Source: Haloferax litoreum (GTDB taxonomy: Archaea; Halobacteriota; Halobacteria; Halobacteriales; Haloferacaceae). Taken from it: a stretch of 64,000 bases of DNA. Positions 52,617-63,912 of this stretch are shown here, piece by piece. The stretch spans positions 2,108,001-2,172,000 of the forward strand of contig NZ_WKJO01000001.1 of NCBI RefSeq assembly GCF_009674605.1, in the 5' to 3' direction. The translations under genes were made by a program, and so were the position numbers. Below the pieces are notes generated by a model. That model saw nothing but the letters and a program-made list of their open reading frames with translations, searched no databases and was not told where the DNA came from. How positions within the stretch are numbered: the first letter of the stretch is position 1; each line of letters starts with the position of its first letter.

Positions 52617-54077
52617 TTACCTGAGTTTCTCGTAAGATTTCTCGAGGTGTATCATCGGTTCGGGGTAGTCGTCACCCAGTTCGACGCCGTACTCGGCCTG
52701 TTCTGCGGGCGTCATCGTCCACGGTTCGTGGGCGTAGTTCGGCGGGAGGGCAGCGAGTTCCGGAATCCAGTGTTTCACGTACGCGGCGTCGCCGTCGTAC
52801 TGCCGCGCCTGTTTGACGAGGTTGAAATAGCGGTCCCGCGAGTCGTTGCCGACGCCCGCGATGTACGCCCAGTTGCCGTAGTTCGACGCGGGGTCGTAGT
52901 CGACGAGGTGCGTCTCGAAGTACGCCGCGCCGCGCCGCCAGTCGAGGCGGAGATTGTTCGCGAGGAACGACGCGACGTTCTGCCGACCACGGTTCGACAC
53001 GTACCCCGTCGCGTTCAACTCCCGCATGTTCGCGTCGACGAAGGGGATACCCGTCTGGCCGGACGCCCACCGCTCGAACTGTGCGTCGTCGACCCGCCAG
53101 TCGATGTCGGTTCGGTGCCTGATGCCGCCACGCTGGAAGAACTCCGACCCGTGTTTGGCGAATTGGAACTGGAAGAAGTCGCGCCACTGGAGTTCGAACG
53201 TGAGCCAGTACGTCGAGTCGTTCTTCACCCGCCGGACTTCGTAGCGGTCGACTTCGGACTGTACGTACCGAGGCGAGAGACACCCCTCGTTCAGCCACGG
53301 AGAGAACTTCGAGGAGTAGTCTGACCCGAGCATCCCGTTTCGCGTCTCTTTGTACGCCCGGAGGTGGTCACCCTCCCAGATGTACGACTCCACTCGGTCG
53401 AGTGCTGCTGTCTCACCGCCGTCGAATGGAAGGACGCCTCGGTCGTCGTGTGTCGGCGGCGAGAGTGTTGAATCGAGGTCGGAGACGGTCGGAATGTCAC
53501 CCGCGATGGGTGCATCCGCCGGCAACGGGGGCAACTCGGGAATCGGACTCGGTGTGCGAATCTTCGACTCCGCTTCGACTGCTTTCCGGAACGTCGTGTA
53601 GGTGTCCGGTACGTCGGCGAGGCCCATCGGCAGGTCGTCGACGTGGGTGAGCGTGTGGCCCCAGAACTGCCGTGACCCGACTCCTGCCTCGTCGAGCGTC
53701 TTCGTGACTGCTGCTTCGACCTGTCGCTCCTCGGCCGTCGGCCACGTGTGCATGGTGACGACGTCGGCGTCGACGGCGTCTGCGACCGAAGAGAGCACAG
53801 ATTCCGGGTGTCCCACGCGGACCACGAGTTCGCTCCCACGGTCACGCAGCGACGACCGGAGGTCGGCGACCGATTCGAGGCGGAAGCGGGCGCGGTGTGC
53901 ACCGGTCTTCCGGAACACGAAGGAGTCAGTGCCGCCAAAGTCGCAGGGGCCGTAGTCTCGTGGGTCGAAGCAGTAGACGGGAACGACGTGGTCTGCCTCG
54001 CACGCCGCGGCGAGGGCGTCGTTGTCGTGGAGGCGAAGGTCGCGTCGAAACCACACGAGCGCAGTCGAAGCAGGCAT
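52617..54077 (-). CDS. CRY-DASH type photolyase/cryptochrome
   Basis: 486 aa. The N-terminal photolyase fold begins ALVWFRRDLRLHDNDAL. The FAD domain has SSKFSPWLNEGCLSPRYVQ, ELQWRDFFQF and NMRELNATGYVSNRGRQNVAS, and these segments fit the DASH class, which repairs CPD lesions mainly in single-stranded DNA. The Trp electron chain appears present (NWAYIAGVGNDSR). Convergent with dsbB (22 nt). Confidence 0.9.
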   Translation of the reverse strand: MPASTALVWFRRDLRLHDNDALAAACEADHVVPVYCFDPRDYGPCDFGGTDSFVFRKTGAHRARFRLESVADLRSSLRDRGSELVVRVGHPESVLSSVADAVDADVVTMHTWPTAEERQVEAAVTKTLDEAGVGSRQFWGHTLTHVDDLPMGLADVPDTYTTFRKAVEAESKIRTPSPIPELPPLPADAPIAGDIPTVSDLDSTLSPPTHDDRGVLPFDGGETAALDRVESYIWEGDHLRAYKETRNGMLGSDYSSKFSPWLNEGCLSPRYVQSEVDRYEVRRVKNDSTYWLTFELQWRDFFQFQFAKHGSEFFQRGGIRHRTDIDWRVDDAQFERWASGQTGIPFVDANMRELNATGYVSNRGRQNVASFLANNLRLDWRRGAAYFETHLVDYDPASNYGNWAYIAGVGNDSRDRYFNLVKQARQYDGDAAYVKHWIPELAALPPNYAHEPWTMTPAEQAEYGVELGDDYPEPMIHLEKSYEKLR

Positions 54078-54132
54078 CTCAGCGGCGCTTAGGACGGTGA
54101 GAACTTGAGTCGAGCGGCCGTTTCACCGGGGG

Positions 54133-54654
54133 TTACATCCGACCTCGCGTCGCGAGGCCGAGTTCCGCCCCAGTGACCAGAGTGACGAGAACGAGGGCCA
54201 CGATAGCGACCAGTCTCGGGTCGACACGGTCGATGACTGGCATGCCCATCCAGCCTGCGAAGACGAGTGCGAGGCCAGCGAGACAGGTGGTGAACGTGAG
54301 CATCGCGAAGGGCGACTGGACGGTGTCGTCGACGAGGTACGGTTCGAGTTCGACGGCGCTCGTCCCGAGTGAGACGACTTTCGCCGACGAGTCGTAGGTG
54401 ACGATGTGGAGCGTGTCGAGTTTCGGGAGGTGCGTCTGGTGCAACGAGATGTAGACGCTCTGGCGAACCTTTCGCGGCGGCGGTGACTCACCGGACTCAA
54501 CTTCGGCGATGTGCTCGGCGAGGTCACCGACGGCCTGTTCGTCGTCAGTGTCCCGAAGTCGTTCGAGGACGAGTCGGCGTCGTTCGTTCCGGAGCACGTC
54601 GTGGATGACCGCCTCGTCGAGCGTCCCGTCGGCGTGGCGGTCAGCGAATCCCAT
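54133..54654 (-). CDS. HTH protein with two membrane helices
   Basis: 173 aa. N-terminal DUF7344-like winged-helix (LRNERRRLVLERLRDTDDEQ, YISLHQTHLPKLD) followed by two TM helices (near 118-136 and 145-165). It lies 8 nt after spoVR, at the end of the prkA operon. A membrane-linked regulator is plausible; target unknown. Confidence 0.78.
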   Translation of the reverse strand: MGFADRHADGTLDEAVIHDVLRNERRRLVLERLRDTDDEQAVGDLAEHIAEVESGESPPPRKVRQSVYISLHQTHLPKLDTLHIVTYDSSAKVVSLGTSAVELEPYLVDDTVQSPFAMLTFTTCLAGLALVFAGWMGMPVIDRVDPRLVAIVALVLVTLVTGAELGLATRGRM

Positions 54655-54662
54655 CTCCCTGT

Positions 54663-56672
54663 TCAGAGCCAGTCATCGGGCTTCGTGTCGTAGTCGATAT
54701 CGCTCGCGGCGATACGCGCTTCGAGTTCCGGGTCTAGGTCCCTGACGGTGAACTCGGTTCCGTCGTACCGGATGCGAATCGCGCGCTCTACCGGCGTCGG
54801 TTCGCGCCCGCGGCGACGGGCGACTTCTACTTCGTGTTCGTCGAACTCTTTGATGATGGTCATCAGGTTGACCGGGCGGCCCCACAGGTGGTAGACCCGT
54901 TCGATGACGCCGCGGGCTTGCTTCACGTCGAGGATGACGCCGTTGTACTGGTGGCCGAGCAGCAGTTCACCGCGGTTGTCGAAGTTGCCGTCGTAGACGG
55001 CGATAGTCGGCTTTCCGAAGTTCGTGAACTGGAACAGCAGTTTCTTCTTCACGTCTTCGTACTGCGTCGACGAGACGCGGAACTGCCGCGACGACTGGGA
55101 GAACTCGTACGCGAAGTAGTGGTTCACGCGGACGAACTCTTCGGTGAGGAAGGCGTCGAGGAACGTCACGTCGTTGTGACTCTCGCGAATCTCGCGCATG
55201 CGGTCCCACCCCGCGGCCTTGTCGACGTCCGCGATGGCGTCTTCGACAGTCTCGTACAGTTCGTCGTCGAACATGTAGCGCGACAACTGTTCGAGTTCGG
55301 ACCGGCGGATGCGCCGGAGGAATCCGCGGTTCTGTGGTTTGACGAGCGAGTAGTGTCGCGCTGCGAGGCCCTCGTACGAGAGGACTTTCCACGGATACGC
55401 GTCCACGTCGATGGACTCGTCACCCGAGAGCGCTCTGTCGAGCATCTCGTGGTCCACTCGCGGGTCGTCCGGACCGAGTGCGGCGAGTTCGTCCAGCGAG
55501 TCGGCGTCAACACCGTCGATGACGGGGTCGGTCCGAAGCGACGACTGCACCTCGTCGAAGTCGACGACTTCGTGGAAGTTGCGCCACGTGATTCCCTCGA
55601 CGCGGAGGAGTTTCTCGGCGACTTCGGCGCGGTTCGTCGTGTTCTCGATGTACTCCCAGAGTTCCTTGCCCAACTTGTACGGGTTGAGGCCGGGCGACCC
55701 GAGGACGCGCGACTGGTGGTCGGCGTACGTGATGAACTCGTCCGTGCCGGCGAACCGTTCGTCGCCCATCATGAGCGACTCCCAGTAGGCGGCCCACCCC
55801 TCGTTCATGACTTTCGTCATCTTCTGGGCGGCGAAGTAGTACGCCTCTTCGCGGAGCATGTCGAGGACGTCCTTCTGCCACGGTTCCATCTCCTCTGCCT
55901 TCCCCGTCTCTTCGTCGAAGCGCATGCCGTGTTCGCGGATGTACGCGAGCACGTCTTTCCGGGGGTCGGTGAGTTTCGCGGCCTCACGTTCGGCCTCCTC
56001 GATTCGGTCCATCCACGCGTCGTCGAACACCTCACGGCGCACGTCGTCAGAGATGTTGAGGCTCTTCAGTTGTGACCGGATGTCCTCGGGAATACGGCCG
56101 TCGTCGTCTTTGGCCGCCTCACGAATCGACCGATGTTGGTCGATGGTGTCTTCGAGACAGAGAATCGCGTCGATGAACTTCTCGACTTCGTCGCGACTGA
56201 TGTCCGGGTTCTGGACGTAGCGCTCTATCGATTGTGCGTGCCGTTCGAGCATCGCGGCGGCGTCGAACTGCCCCTCGTCGGAGAACAGGCCGAACCACTG
56301 GTTCTTGTTGAAGAAGTCCGAGTGGGCCTCGACGTGGGTGATGACGGCCTTCTGGTCGGCCAGCGAGTTCGACTCCTGTAAGAAGGCGTTCGCCGGTTCG
56401 TCGTTGTTGACGATTTCGAACGCCTTGCCCATGCCGAACTGGTCGGTCTTTCGTTGCCGGTCGTAGGCCATCCCCCATCGCCAGTGCGGATAGCGCTCTT
56501 GGAACCCGCCGTAGGCGATGAGTTGGTTCATCTCGTCGTAGTTGACCACCCAGTAGTTCACCGGGTACGGGTCCAACCCGAGTTTCCGGGCGAGTGCGCC
56601 CGCTTCACGAACCGGTTCGTCGAGGCGAGCGGCCTCTTTCTGTGCGTCTCTGCGGTGTCGTCTGAAACTCAT
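54663..56672 (-). CDS. SpoVR family protein
   Basis: 669 aa. SpoVR-like features: [50 protein letters not shown] and [20 protein letters not shown]. In E. coli and Bacillus the relatives (YcgB, SpoVR) are tied to stress or spore cortex, but the molecular activity is unknown. Overlaps the YeaH gene by 4 nt. Confidence 0.9.
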   Translation of the reverse strand: MSFRRHRRDAQKEAARLDEPVREAGALARKLGLDPYPVNYWVVNYDEMNQLIAYGGFQERYPHWRWGMAYDRQRKTDQFGMGKAFEIVNNDEPANAFLQESNSLADQKAVITHVEAHSDFFNKNQWFGLFSDEGQFDAAAMLERHAQSIERYVQNPDISRDEVEKFIDAILCLEDTIDQHRSIREAAKDDDGRIPEDIRSQLKSLNISDDVRREVFDDAWMDRIEEAEREAAKLTDPRKDVLAYIREHGMRFDEETGKAEEMEPWQKDVLDMLREEAYYFAAQKMTKVMNEGWAAYWESLMMGDERFAGTDEFITYADHQSRVLGSPGLNPYKLGKELWEYIENTTNRAEVAEKLLRVEGITWRNFHEVVDFDEVQSSLRTDPVIDGVDADSLDELAALGPDDPRVDHEMLDRALSGDESIDVDAYPWKVLSYEGLAARHYSLVKPQNRGFLRRIRRSELEQLSRYMFDDELYETVEDAIADVDKAAGWDRMREIRESHNDVTFLDAFLTEEFVRVNHYFAYEFSQSSRQFRVSSTQYEDVKKKLLFQFTNFGKPTIAVYDGNFDNRGELLLGHQYNGVILDVKQARGVIERVYHLWGRPVNLMTIIKEFDEHEVEVARRRGREPTPVERAIRIRYDGTEFTVRDLDPELEARIAASDIDYDTKPDDWL

Positions 56673-57988
56673 TCTACTGTCGCCTCCGTGCTGAGGATGC
56701 GGTATATCGCGTCGATGACGTCGTCGGGGTCGGAGACGTACGCGACGACGACGTTGCCCTCGTCGCCGAGGGTCCGTTCGACTTCCTCGGCGTGGGTCGC
56801 GTTGATGGCGGTGCCACCGGGTTGTGTCTCGACGTACGCGTGGAGGTTCGCGTCGATTTCCTGCATCATCGGGATGACGCGCTCTTTGGTGTCGTTCGAG
56901 GAGTTCTCGGAGTCACCAGCGGCGAAGACGTAGCGGTTCCACTCGCGCCACGGGTAGCGTTCTTCGAGCACCTCTTTGGCCAGTTCGTAGGCCGAGGAGA
57001 TGCGCGTCCCACCGCCCGAGCGGATGCCGAAGAACTCGTCGCGTTCGACTTCCCACGCCTCCGCGTCGTGGGCGATGTAGACGAACTCGGCGTGGTCGTA
57101 CTTGCCTGTGAGGTACCAGTCCAGTGGCGTGAAGGTGCGCTCGACGAGTTCGCGTTTCGTCTCGCGCATCGACCCGGACACGTCGCGGATGTTGACCACG
57201 ACGACGTTCGAACGCTTCTTCTCGATTATCTCGGGGTGACGGTAGCGTTCGTCCTCGCGGCGGAACGGAATCTCTTTGAGGCCGTCGCGGCGGATGCGCT
57301 GGACCGTCGTCGTTCGCTCGACGTTCGCTTCCATCTCCTCGAACGAGGCCCACGTGTCGCGTTCGTCGTCGGGGATGCGTGTCCACTCGTCGTCGACCCA
57401 TGCGAGCGAGACGAGGATGTTGTTCTCGCGGCACCAGCGGTAGACGTCGTCCGGTGTCGTGTCTGCGACTTTCATCGCCTCGCGGACGAAGTCTTCGTCG
57501 AAGTCCATCGCCAGTTTGCGCTTGAGACCCTCTTTGAACAGGCGTTCGAAGTCGAGGGTGCTGTGCGGGCCGCTTCGGGTGATGTCGGTGAAGTCGCCTT
57601 CGACTTCCTCGATGACCTCCTTTCCCTTCGGTTCGAGTTGCAAGCCGAGTTCTTCGTCGAGAGCCTCGGCGAACTGCTCGGGGTCCATCTCGTAGTACTC
57701 GTGTTCGGCCCCTTCTTCGCCGGGTTCGCCCTCGTCACCGTCGCCGGGTGCGGGTTGTGGTTGGCCGAGCGGTTGTCCCACGTCTGGCGTGCCACCCTTT
57801 CCTTGGCCGACGCCGCCCATGTCGAGGCGGTCGTAGCGGAACTCCGGGAGGTCTACGACCTTGATTGGTATCTTGATGTCTTTCGCGCCGGACGCGCCGA
57901 GGTCACCGTAGGAGATGAACTCCTTGAGGTCTTCGCGGCGTTGTTCGCCGACTTCGCGGAATCGTTCGAGGTCGTCTCTCAGTCCCAT
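56669..57988 (-). CDS. YeaH/YhbH family (DUF444) protein
   Basis: 439 aa. A charged N-terminal half ([20 protein letters not shown], Gly/Pro linker near 75-100) precedes a von Willebrand A-like domain with a MIDAS-type [15 protein letters not shown] near residue 250. YeaH relatives work with the PrkA kinase YeaG. Start ATG 57988 overlaps the end of prkA2 by 10 nt. Confidence 0.9.
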   Translation of the reverse strand: MGLRDDLERFREVGEQRREDLKEFISYGDLGASGAKDIKIPIKVVDLPEFRYDRLDMGGVGQGKGGTPDVGQPLGQPQPAPGDGDEGEPGEEGAEHEYYEMDPEQFAEALDEELGLQLEPKGKEVIEEVEGDFTDITRSGPHSTLDFERLFKEGLKRKLAMDFDEDFVREAMKVADTTPDDVYRWCRENNILVSLAWVDDEWTRIPDDERDTWASFEEMEANVERTTTVQRIRRDGLKEIPFRREDERYRHPEIIEKKRSNVVVVNIRDVSGSMRETKRELVERTFTPLDWYLTGKYDHAEFVYIAHDAEAWEVERDEFFGIRSGGGTRISSAYELAKEVLEERYPWREWNRYVFAAGDSENSSNDTKERVIPMMQEIDANLHAYVETQPGGTAINATHAEEVERTLGDEGNVVVAYVSDPDDVIDAIYRILSTEATVE

Positions 57989-60252
57989 GTGTGGCTCACC
58001 TCCTTCATCACGACACGACTCGTGAGTTCGGCAGACGCGGCGGAGTAACCGCGGTGTCTCATCTCGTCGATGGTCCGTTCTTTGACGCGGGCCGTCTCGG
58101 TGTTCGCCGGCGGGTCGTCCCACTGCCGGGGGTCGAGGTCCGAGAAGAGACGGCGCACGTCCTCCCACGCGTGCGTCTCGAGAACCGTCCGAATGACGGG
58201 AATCTCGGTGAGGTCCACGTCGGAGACGGTGAATCCTTCGTCGCGGTTCTCCCACGCGTAGCGGTTGAGTGCGGTGATGACCTTCTCGTTGCGGAAGGCT
58301 TCGACCGCCGCAGACGGGTCGTTCCCCTCGTACTCGTTCTTCGAGAACCGACCGAGGTGTTCGGTCTCGAAGAGTTTCATCAGCAGGGGGTCGGGGTCGA
58401 TGGGACCGCGTTCGGTCTCGATTTGGCCGTCGGAGGCCCACGCGTAGACGTGTTCGACGTACTCTTCGACCGTCTCGCGTTGGACGCCCTTGTCGGCCAA
58501 CAACGCGTCGAGCACGTCGCGTTCCTGCTGGTCGAAGATGTACGACTTGACCATCGCGATGCGGCCTTCGTACTCGGACGACTCGGCGCGTGAGAACACC
58601 GGCGCGTCGGGCAACTCGTCGACCATCGCGTCGAGCACGTCTGCGGGCATGACCACGGCCGACACGTCGAGGTCGGGGTGGTGCCTGTCGACTCGGTCGT
58701 GGAGCAAGTCGGCGATGACGTCGCGGGTGAAGGTCACGGGAATCCCGTGTGTCCCCTCGGTGTCGCCGATGAACTCGAACGCGGATACGTCGCGGCGCTG
58801 GTCGCCGACCTGCAGGTAGCCACGGTCGAACAACAGCGCCTTGTCCACGAGGTTCAACTCCAGTTCGGGGTCGAGCGGAACGTCTTCCGCGTCGAGGCGG
58901 GTCACGACGCTGTAGAGCGCCGCCGCCTCGATGGTGTGGGGTGCGAGTTCGCGTGTGCGGACGGCACCCGGTCCTTCTCGAACGTCCAGCGCAATCGCTT
59001 CGGCGACGCGTTCGGCCATCACCTCGGGCGAATCGGTCCAGACGCTCGTCTCGTTCGCCAGTTCACGTCGGATGAGTTCAGCCTCCAGCGAGAGGTTCGT
59101 CAGGTAGCGGAACTCGTGTTTGTTCAGGCGACGCTTGAGCGCCTTCAACGGGTCGCGCCCGTTCCTGTCGGCGAACTTGTCGAGTTCGGCGTCGAGGTCC
59201 GGGTTCGAGATGATGACGAGTTGGGTATCGATATCCATCCCGATTCCCTTGTCCAGTTTGACGTGGCCTTCGTCGGGCACGTTCAGGAGTTTCTGAAGCA
59301 AGTCGGCGTGCTGGGTCGCGTCTTCGACGATTGTCAGGAGGCCGTTCCCCTGCGAGAGGACGCCGTCGTAACTGAACGCCTGTGGGTTCTTCCGGCCGCG
59401 GGAGTTCAGTTCACGGAGCATACTCGGCATCCACGACCCGACGAGTCGCTCTTTCGGCGACCCGTCGTCTTCGGAGTGGAGGACGCCGATGCCGCGCCCA
59501 ACGTCGACGACGTAGTTCTTCACGCGGAGGTGCTTGTCGTCGGTGGCGGCGCTGAAGAGGTCCTGTCTCCCGGCGCGTCGGTACTCCTCTTCGAGGTAGA
59601 CGTACGCCTCGCGGCAGAACGGGTCGAGAGCCTCGTCGACATCGACGGGAACGTGGTCGCCGTTCTCGCGGTTGAGGTCTTCGAGCAATCGCTTTCGCAC
59701 GTCGCTCGGGAAGACCGAGAGTGGATGTGACTGGACTGGACTCTCGTACCAGTCTTCGTCGTCTGACTCGACTTCGCCACCGTACGAAAGACCGCGAGTG
59801 TCTGCGGCGTTCGCGATGTTCCACTCGACGGTGTATCGTCGGCCGGCGTCGGTCTTCGAATACTCTCGGAGGCCGTTGATGAGACAGCGTTTCAACTCGG
59901 ACTTGCCCGTCGCCGTCGGCCCGTCGAACCAGACGATTTTCTCGGCTTTGCCGCGGTCGGCGGCGATGGTTCGCAGGTCGTCGACGAACGCGTTCAACAC
60001 GTCCGTGTTGCCGAGGACGGCGTGTTCACCGTCGTTGGCGGGGTCGTCGAAGAAGCGGTAACGCTCCTTCTGTTCTCCCTGTTCGACCACCGAGCGGGTC
60101 CCCATCGACTCGATTGCTTCGAGGAGGTACTTCGACGCGTGCGACGCGATAGATGGCGACTGGAAGGCCGCTTCGACGTACTCGCCGAGGCTCATGGGCT
60201 CCTCGTAGGTGCCGCGGAGGGCCTCGTCGGCGTCGCGAATGTAATCTCGCAT
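57979..60252 (-). CDS. PrkA-type serine protein kinase, second paralogue
   Basis: 757 aa. The AAA module has Walker [11 protein letters not shown] (about 109-118), and the later [20 protein letters not shown] segment is the AAA sensor region. The C-terminal part is the PrkA kinase-like region ([19 protein letters not shown]...). It is longer and more diverged than paralogue 1, with extra segments around 290-330. Start ATG 60252 is 2 nt after the stop of prkA1. Confidence 0.87.
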   Translation of the reverse strand: MRDYIRDADEALRGTYEEPMSLGEYVEAAFQSPSIASHASKYLLEAIESMGTRSVVEQGEQKERYRFFDDPANDGEHAVLGNTDVLNAFVDDLRTIAADRGKAEKIVWFDGPTATGKSELKRCLINGLREYSKTDAGRRYTVEWNIANAADTRGLSYGGEVESDDEDWYESPVQSHPLSVFPSDVRKRLLEDLNRENGDHVPVDVDEALDPFCREAYVYLEEEYRRAGRQDLFSAATDDKHLRVKNYVVDVGRGIGVLHSEDDGSPKERLVGSWMPSMLRELNSRGRKNPQAFSYDGVLSQGNGLLTIVEDATQHADLLQKLLNVPDEGHVKLDKGIGMDIDTQLVIISNPDLDAELDKFADRNGRDPLKALKRRLNKHEFRYLTNLSLEAELIRRELANETSVWTDSPEVMAERVAEAIALDVREGPGAVRTRELAPHTIEAAALYSVVTRLDAEDVPLDPELELNLVDKALLFDRGYLQVGDQRRDVSAFEFIGDTEGTHGIPVTFTRDVIADLLHDRVDRHHPDLDVSAVVMPADVLDAMVDELPDAPVFSRAESSEYEGRIAMVKSYIFDQQERDVLDALLADKGVQRETVEEYVEHVYAWASDGQIETERGPIDPDPLLMKLFETEHLGRFSKNEYEGNDPSAAVEAFRNEKVITALNRYAWENRDEGFTVSDVDLTEIPVIRTVLETHAWEDVRRLFSDLDPRQWDDPPANTETARVKERTIDEMRHRGYSAASAELTSRVVMKEVSHTWD

Positions 60253-60254
60253 GG

Positions 60255-62327
60255 TCAGCCTTCGAGTTCGCTCTTCGCCACCTCCGCACCGGCGAACTCG
60301 AGCACCTCCCGGGCTCCGTCGCGCGAGTATCCTTGGTCGACGAGTGCGTCGACCCACGCGTTGCGTTCGTCGTCGTCGAGTTCGTTCGCACTCACGAGCG
60401 CCGAGAAGTTGATGTTGTGTTTCTTGTCTTCCCAGAGTTTGCGCTCGAGGGCGCGGCGGAGTCTGTCGTTATCTTGCGGGTTGAACGAGGTACCCTCGCG
60501 TGCGCGCCGCGAGACCCAGTTGGAGACTTCCTGCCGGAAGTCGTCCTTGCGGTCCTCGGGGATGTTGAGTTTCTCTTCGACCGCTCGGAGGAACTTCTCG
60601 TCTGGCTCTTGGTCGCGACCCGTCAGTTCGTCTTCGACCGTCGCGTCGTCGATGTAGGCCATGACGTGGTCCATGTACTTCTCGCCCTGCCGGCGAATCT
60701 CGTCGATGTCGTACGCGAGGGCGTGGCGAACGTCCTCGATGGCGCGTTCTTTGTACTCTTCGCGGACCATCTCGAGGTAGCGGTGGTACCGTTCGAGATT
60801 CTCTTCGGGAATCGACCCGTGGTTCTCGAGGTTTTCTTCGAGGTGGGTGAACGACGAGAGCGGTGAGAGGTACTTGCGACCACGGTGGGTCGCGTCCATG
60901 ATTGCCTCGGCAATCTCGTCGCCGATGAACCGGGCCGAGACACCGTCCATCCCCTCGGCGATATCGGCTTTCTTCTCACCCTCCTCGCGGAGTTTGCGCA
61001 CGTCGACGTCGTCACCGTCGTCTAACTCGCCGTTGTAGGCTTTCGCCTTCTGGACGAGCGTGATGGTGTCCGAATCGGGTTCGACGATACGGGTGAGGAC
61101 GCCGAAGAGGCCGGACATCTCCAGCGTGTGGGGTTCGACGTGGATGTCGGGAACGTCGGCGTTCCGGAGCATCTTGCGGTAAATCTCCGCTTCCTGCTCG
61201 TATTCGAGGACGTACGGGAAGTCGATGCGCTTCGTCCGGTCGTTGAACGCCTCCATCTTCTCGTCGCCTTTCTTCTCGCGGTACTCGGGCATGTTCGTCC
61301 GCCCGACGATGACCTGGTCGATGTCGATACGCGGGTTGTTCTTCGGCTTGATAGTCTGTTCCTGCGACGCGTGCAGGAAGTCGTAGAGGAACTCACGCTG
61401 GAGTTTCAGCAGTTCCTCGCCGGAGAAGATGCCGCGATTGGCGTTACAGAACGCCCCCGCGTAGTCGAACGCTCGCGGGTCGGACTCGCCGTAGACAGCG
61501 AGTTTCGAGTAGTTGACGTCACCGGTCAGTTCGGTCTCGTCTTGGTTCTTCTTGTCCTTCGGTTCGAACGTCTCGACGCACTGCCGTTTGTTCTCGGAGG
61601 CGACGAGGCGGATGATTTCGATGTGGTTCTCCACCACCGACTCCAGGTCGTCGTCGTAGTGGGCGAGCAGTCGGTCCATGTAGAACTCCGAGGCAGGGTC
61701 GAGTGCCTGGTCGTTCCTGATGGTGTACGGTGCGTCGAGATTCTCGTTGAGTTGCTCGATGACGATGTCACGCTGCTCTTGGGGGAGCAACACGAGTGGG
61801 TCTTGATTCATCGGCGACTGGACCACGGTGTCGGAGGGGTCCTGGTCGCGGATGACGTCGCCGAGGTTCGTCCACCGGAAGGTGTACATGCGGCCCTCGT
61901 CCCGCATCGTGTAGTCCTCGAAGTAGCGTCGGGAGAGCCAATCGAAGTGTGACTTCCCGGACCCGACGGGTCCCAAGAGGAGTTTGATGCGTTTTTCGGG
62001 GCCGAGGCCGCGGGCCCCTGATTTCACCTTGTTGACGAACTCGTGTATCGACTCGTGGACTTCGCGGCCGTAGAAGACGTTCTCTCCGTCGTGTAACGAG
62101 TCCTCGGAGGCCATGAGGTACTCCACGACACCCGCGTCTTCGTCGTAACGGGTGCCGTAGAAGTCGAACATGTCCGCCACGCGTTGGTGGGCGTTGCGAG
62201 CGATTTTCGGGTCTGCGTAGACCTCTTCGAGATACCACTCGAAACTCTTTGCCTCGCGCAGGTCTGCGGGCACGGAGTCTCTGTAGTGTTTGCTCAGGTC
62301 TGCGAGTGTTTCAATTTCGCCGGTCAT
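60255..62327 (-). CDS. prkA: PrkA-type serine protein kinase, first paralogue
   Basis: 690 aa, close in length to E. coli YeaG. Walker A LLGPVGSGKSHF (about 115-126), then SPMNQDPLVLLPQEQRD and NRGIFSGEELLKLQREFL, AAA core motifs of PrkA; the C-terminal region (AMDATHRGRKYLSPLSSFTH-like) is the kinase domain. First gene of the four-gene PrkA-YeaH-SpoVR operon. Confidence 0.92.
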   Translation of the reverse strand: MTGEIETLADLSKHYRDSVPADLREAKSFEWYLEEVYADPKIARNAHQRVADMFDFYGTRYDEDAGVVEYLMASEDSLHDGENVFYGREVHESIHEFVNKVKSGARGLGPEKRIKLLLGPVGSGKSHFDWLSRRYFEDYTMRDEGRMYTFRWTNLGDVIRDQDPSDTVVQSPMNQDPLVLLPQEQRDIVIEQLNENLDAPYTIRNDQALDPASEFYMDRLLAHYDDDLESVVENHIEIIRLVASENKRQCVETFEPKDKKNQDETELTGDVNYSKLAVYGESDPRAFDYAGAFCNANRGIFSGEELLKLQREFLYDFLHASQEQTIKPKNNPRIDIDQVIVGRTNMPEYREKKGDEKMEAFNDRTKRIDFPYVLEYEQEAEIYRKMLRNADVPDIHVEPHTLEMSGLFGVLTRIVEPDSDTITLVQKAKAYNGELDDGDDVDVRKLREEGEKKADIAEGMDGVSARFIGDEIAEAIMDATHRGRKYLSPLSSFTHLEENLENHGSIPEENLERYHRYLEMVREEYKERAIEDVRHALAYDIDEIRRQGEKYMDHVMAYIDDATVEDELTGRDQEPDEKFLRAVEEKLNIPEDRKDDFRQEVSNWVSRRAREGTSFNPQDNDRLRRALERKLWEDKKHNINFSALVSANELDDDERNAWVDALVDQGYSRDGAREVLEFAGAEVAKSELEG

Positions 62328-62829
62328 TGTTCGTGGAGCCTCGTCGGACCGGCCGTCCGGAGACGGTCGAAGGCGACGCGCCCGCGTCTGCGGGTCGCAG
62401 ACGACACCGACCGACCCGAACGTCGCGTAGCACAGGGCTACGAGCGACGGGGCGATGGGCACCGCCGTCGCTCCGCGCGAGCGACATGGACGGCGACTGG
62501 CGACAGAATCGGCGATTGGGACACGATGCGCGGGGCGACTCGCTCGGTCCAGTGACCGAGACTAATTCTCAATGAGAGACGTTAACATATAACGCTTTCT
62601 CTGTAAATAGTCAGGATATTGTCTAGACCGAGATTATTTCCGGATTCATACCACTCGTTGTGACCCTCCGGACGACCGACGTGTGTCGATTTAATCGCTG
62701 GTTCAGCGACGTGACGGAGTCGTTAATCGAGTCGTCTCGAAATCATGTCCTCCTTCATAGGACGTTTTATCGACGGTTTTCCGGCATACTCGGCAGGTAT
62801 TTGAGACTGTTCGACATCTCTCACGACGA
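62328..62829. other. intergenic region upstream of the prkA operon
   Basis: 502 bp. The left part is GC-rich; the rest has AT-rich patches (62570-62640, with AACATATAACG and GTAAATAG). The divergent promoters of prkA (left) and the methyltransferase gene (right) must lie here. No gene, tRNA or repeat is evident. Confidence 0.5.
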
Positions 62830-63912
62830 ATGGGGGATTCACCATCTCGGCGGGCCGAACTCGTCGAACGGATTACGGACGCGACGCTGGGGTCACTACT
62901 CCTCTACACGATATACATCGGCGACGAACTCGGCCTGTACGAGGTACTTGCGGAGGGCGACGCACTCACGTCAGTCACACTGGCCGAACGGACAGGAACC
63001 GACGAACGATACGTCCGTGAATGGCTCGAACAGCAAGCCGTCACGGGCGTTCTGGACGTCGACGACGAGCACGCAGCCGCGACGGAGCGACGATTCAGGC
63101 TCCCATCGGCACTCGAACCGGTTCTACTGGAGCAAGAGAGCGTTCACTACATGGCGCAGCAGGCACATCTCGTCGTCGGCGGTGCGCAACCCCTCGACGA
63201 CGTCGTCGCCGCATTCCGTACCGGTGGCGGAGTCCCGTACGACGCCTACGGGCCGCTACGAGAGGGGCAGGCACGAACCAATCGGGCCGAGATGCGGTAC
63301 CGACTCGGCACCGAGTGGGTGCCGTCGATTCCCGACGTCGATGATACGCTGAAATCGGGTGACTCCCCCGCAGTGGCCGACATCGGTTGTGGTGCGGGGT
63401 GGGCGTGTATCGGTATCGCCGAGGGCTACCCCGACGTCGCCGTCGACGGGTTCGATATCGACGGGCCGTCCGTGGAACGCGCCCGAGAGAACGTGACTGC
63501 CGCCGGCCTCGACGACAGGGTGACGATTCACGAACGGGACGCGGGGTCCCTCGCCGCCGAGCAATCGTACGACCTCGTGACGGCGATAGAAGTCCTCCAC
63601 GACCTCTCGGACCCCGTCGGTGTCCTGCGGACGATGCGGCGTCTCGTCCGCCCGGGTGGAAGTGCCCTCGTCGTCGACCAGCGCGTCGGAGAGACGTTCA
63701 GCACCGACGTCTCACTCGCTGAGGAGATGATGTACGGGTGGAGCGTGGTTCATTGTCTGCCGGTCGGAAGGGACGCCGACCACTCTGCCGCGACAGGGAC
63801 GATTATGCGAGAACGAACCGTCCGCGAGTACGCCGACGAGGCGGGATTCGAGGACGTCGAGGTACTCCCCATCGAGCACGACGGGTTCCGTTTCTACCGA
63901 CTCACTCCATAG
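62830..63912 (+). CDS. class I SAM-dependent methyltransferase
   Basis: 360 aa. An N-terminal winged-helix dimerisation region (TLAERTGTDERYVREWLEQQAVTG) precedes a Rossmann methyltransferase domain with ADIGCGAGWACIGIAE (SAM motif I), followed by GFDIDG and TAIEVLHDL. The architecture resembles O- or small-molecule methyltransferases (Rv2258c-like). Substrate unknown. Confidence 0.85.
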   Translation: MGDSPSRRAELVERITDATLGSLLLYTIYIGDELGLYEVLAEGDALTSVTLAERTGTDERYVREWLEQQAVTGVLDVDDEHAAATERRFRLPSALEPVLLEQESVHYMAQQAHLVVGGAQPLDDVVAAFRTGGGVPYDAYGPLREGQARTNRAEMRYRLGTEWVPSIPDVDDTLKSGDSPAVADIGCGAGWACIGIAEGYPDVAVDGFDIDGPSVERARENVTAAGLDDRVTIHERDAGSLAAEQSYDLVTAIEVLHDLSDPVGVLRTMRRLVRPGGSALVVDQRVGETFSTDVSLAEEMMYGWSVVHCLPVGRDADHSAATGTIMRERTVREYADEAGFEDVEVLPIEHDGFRFYRLTP

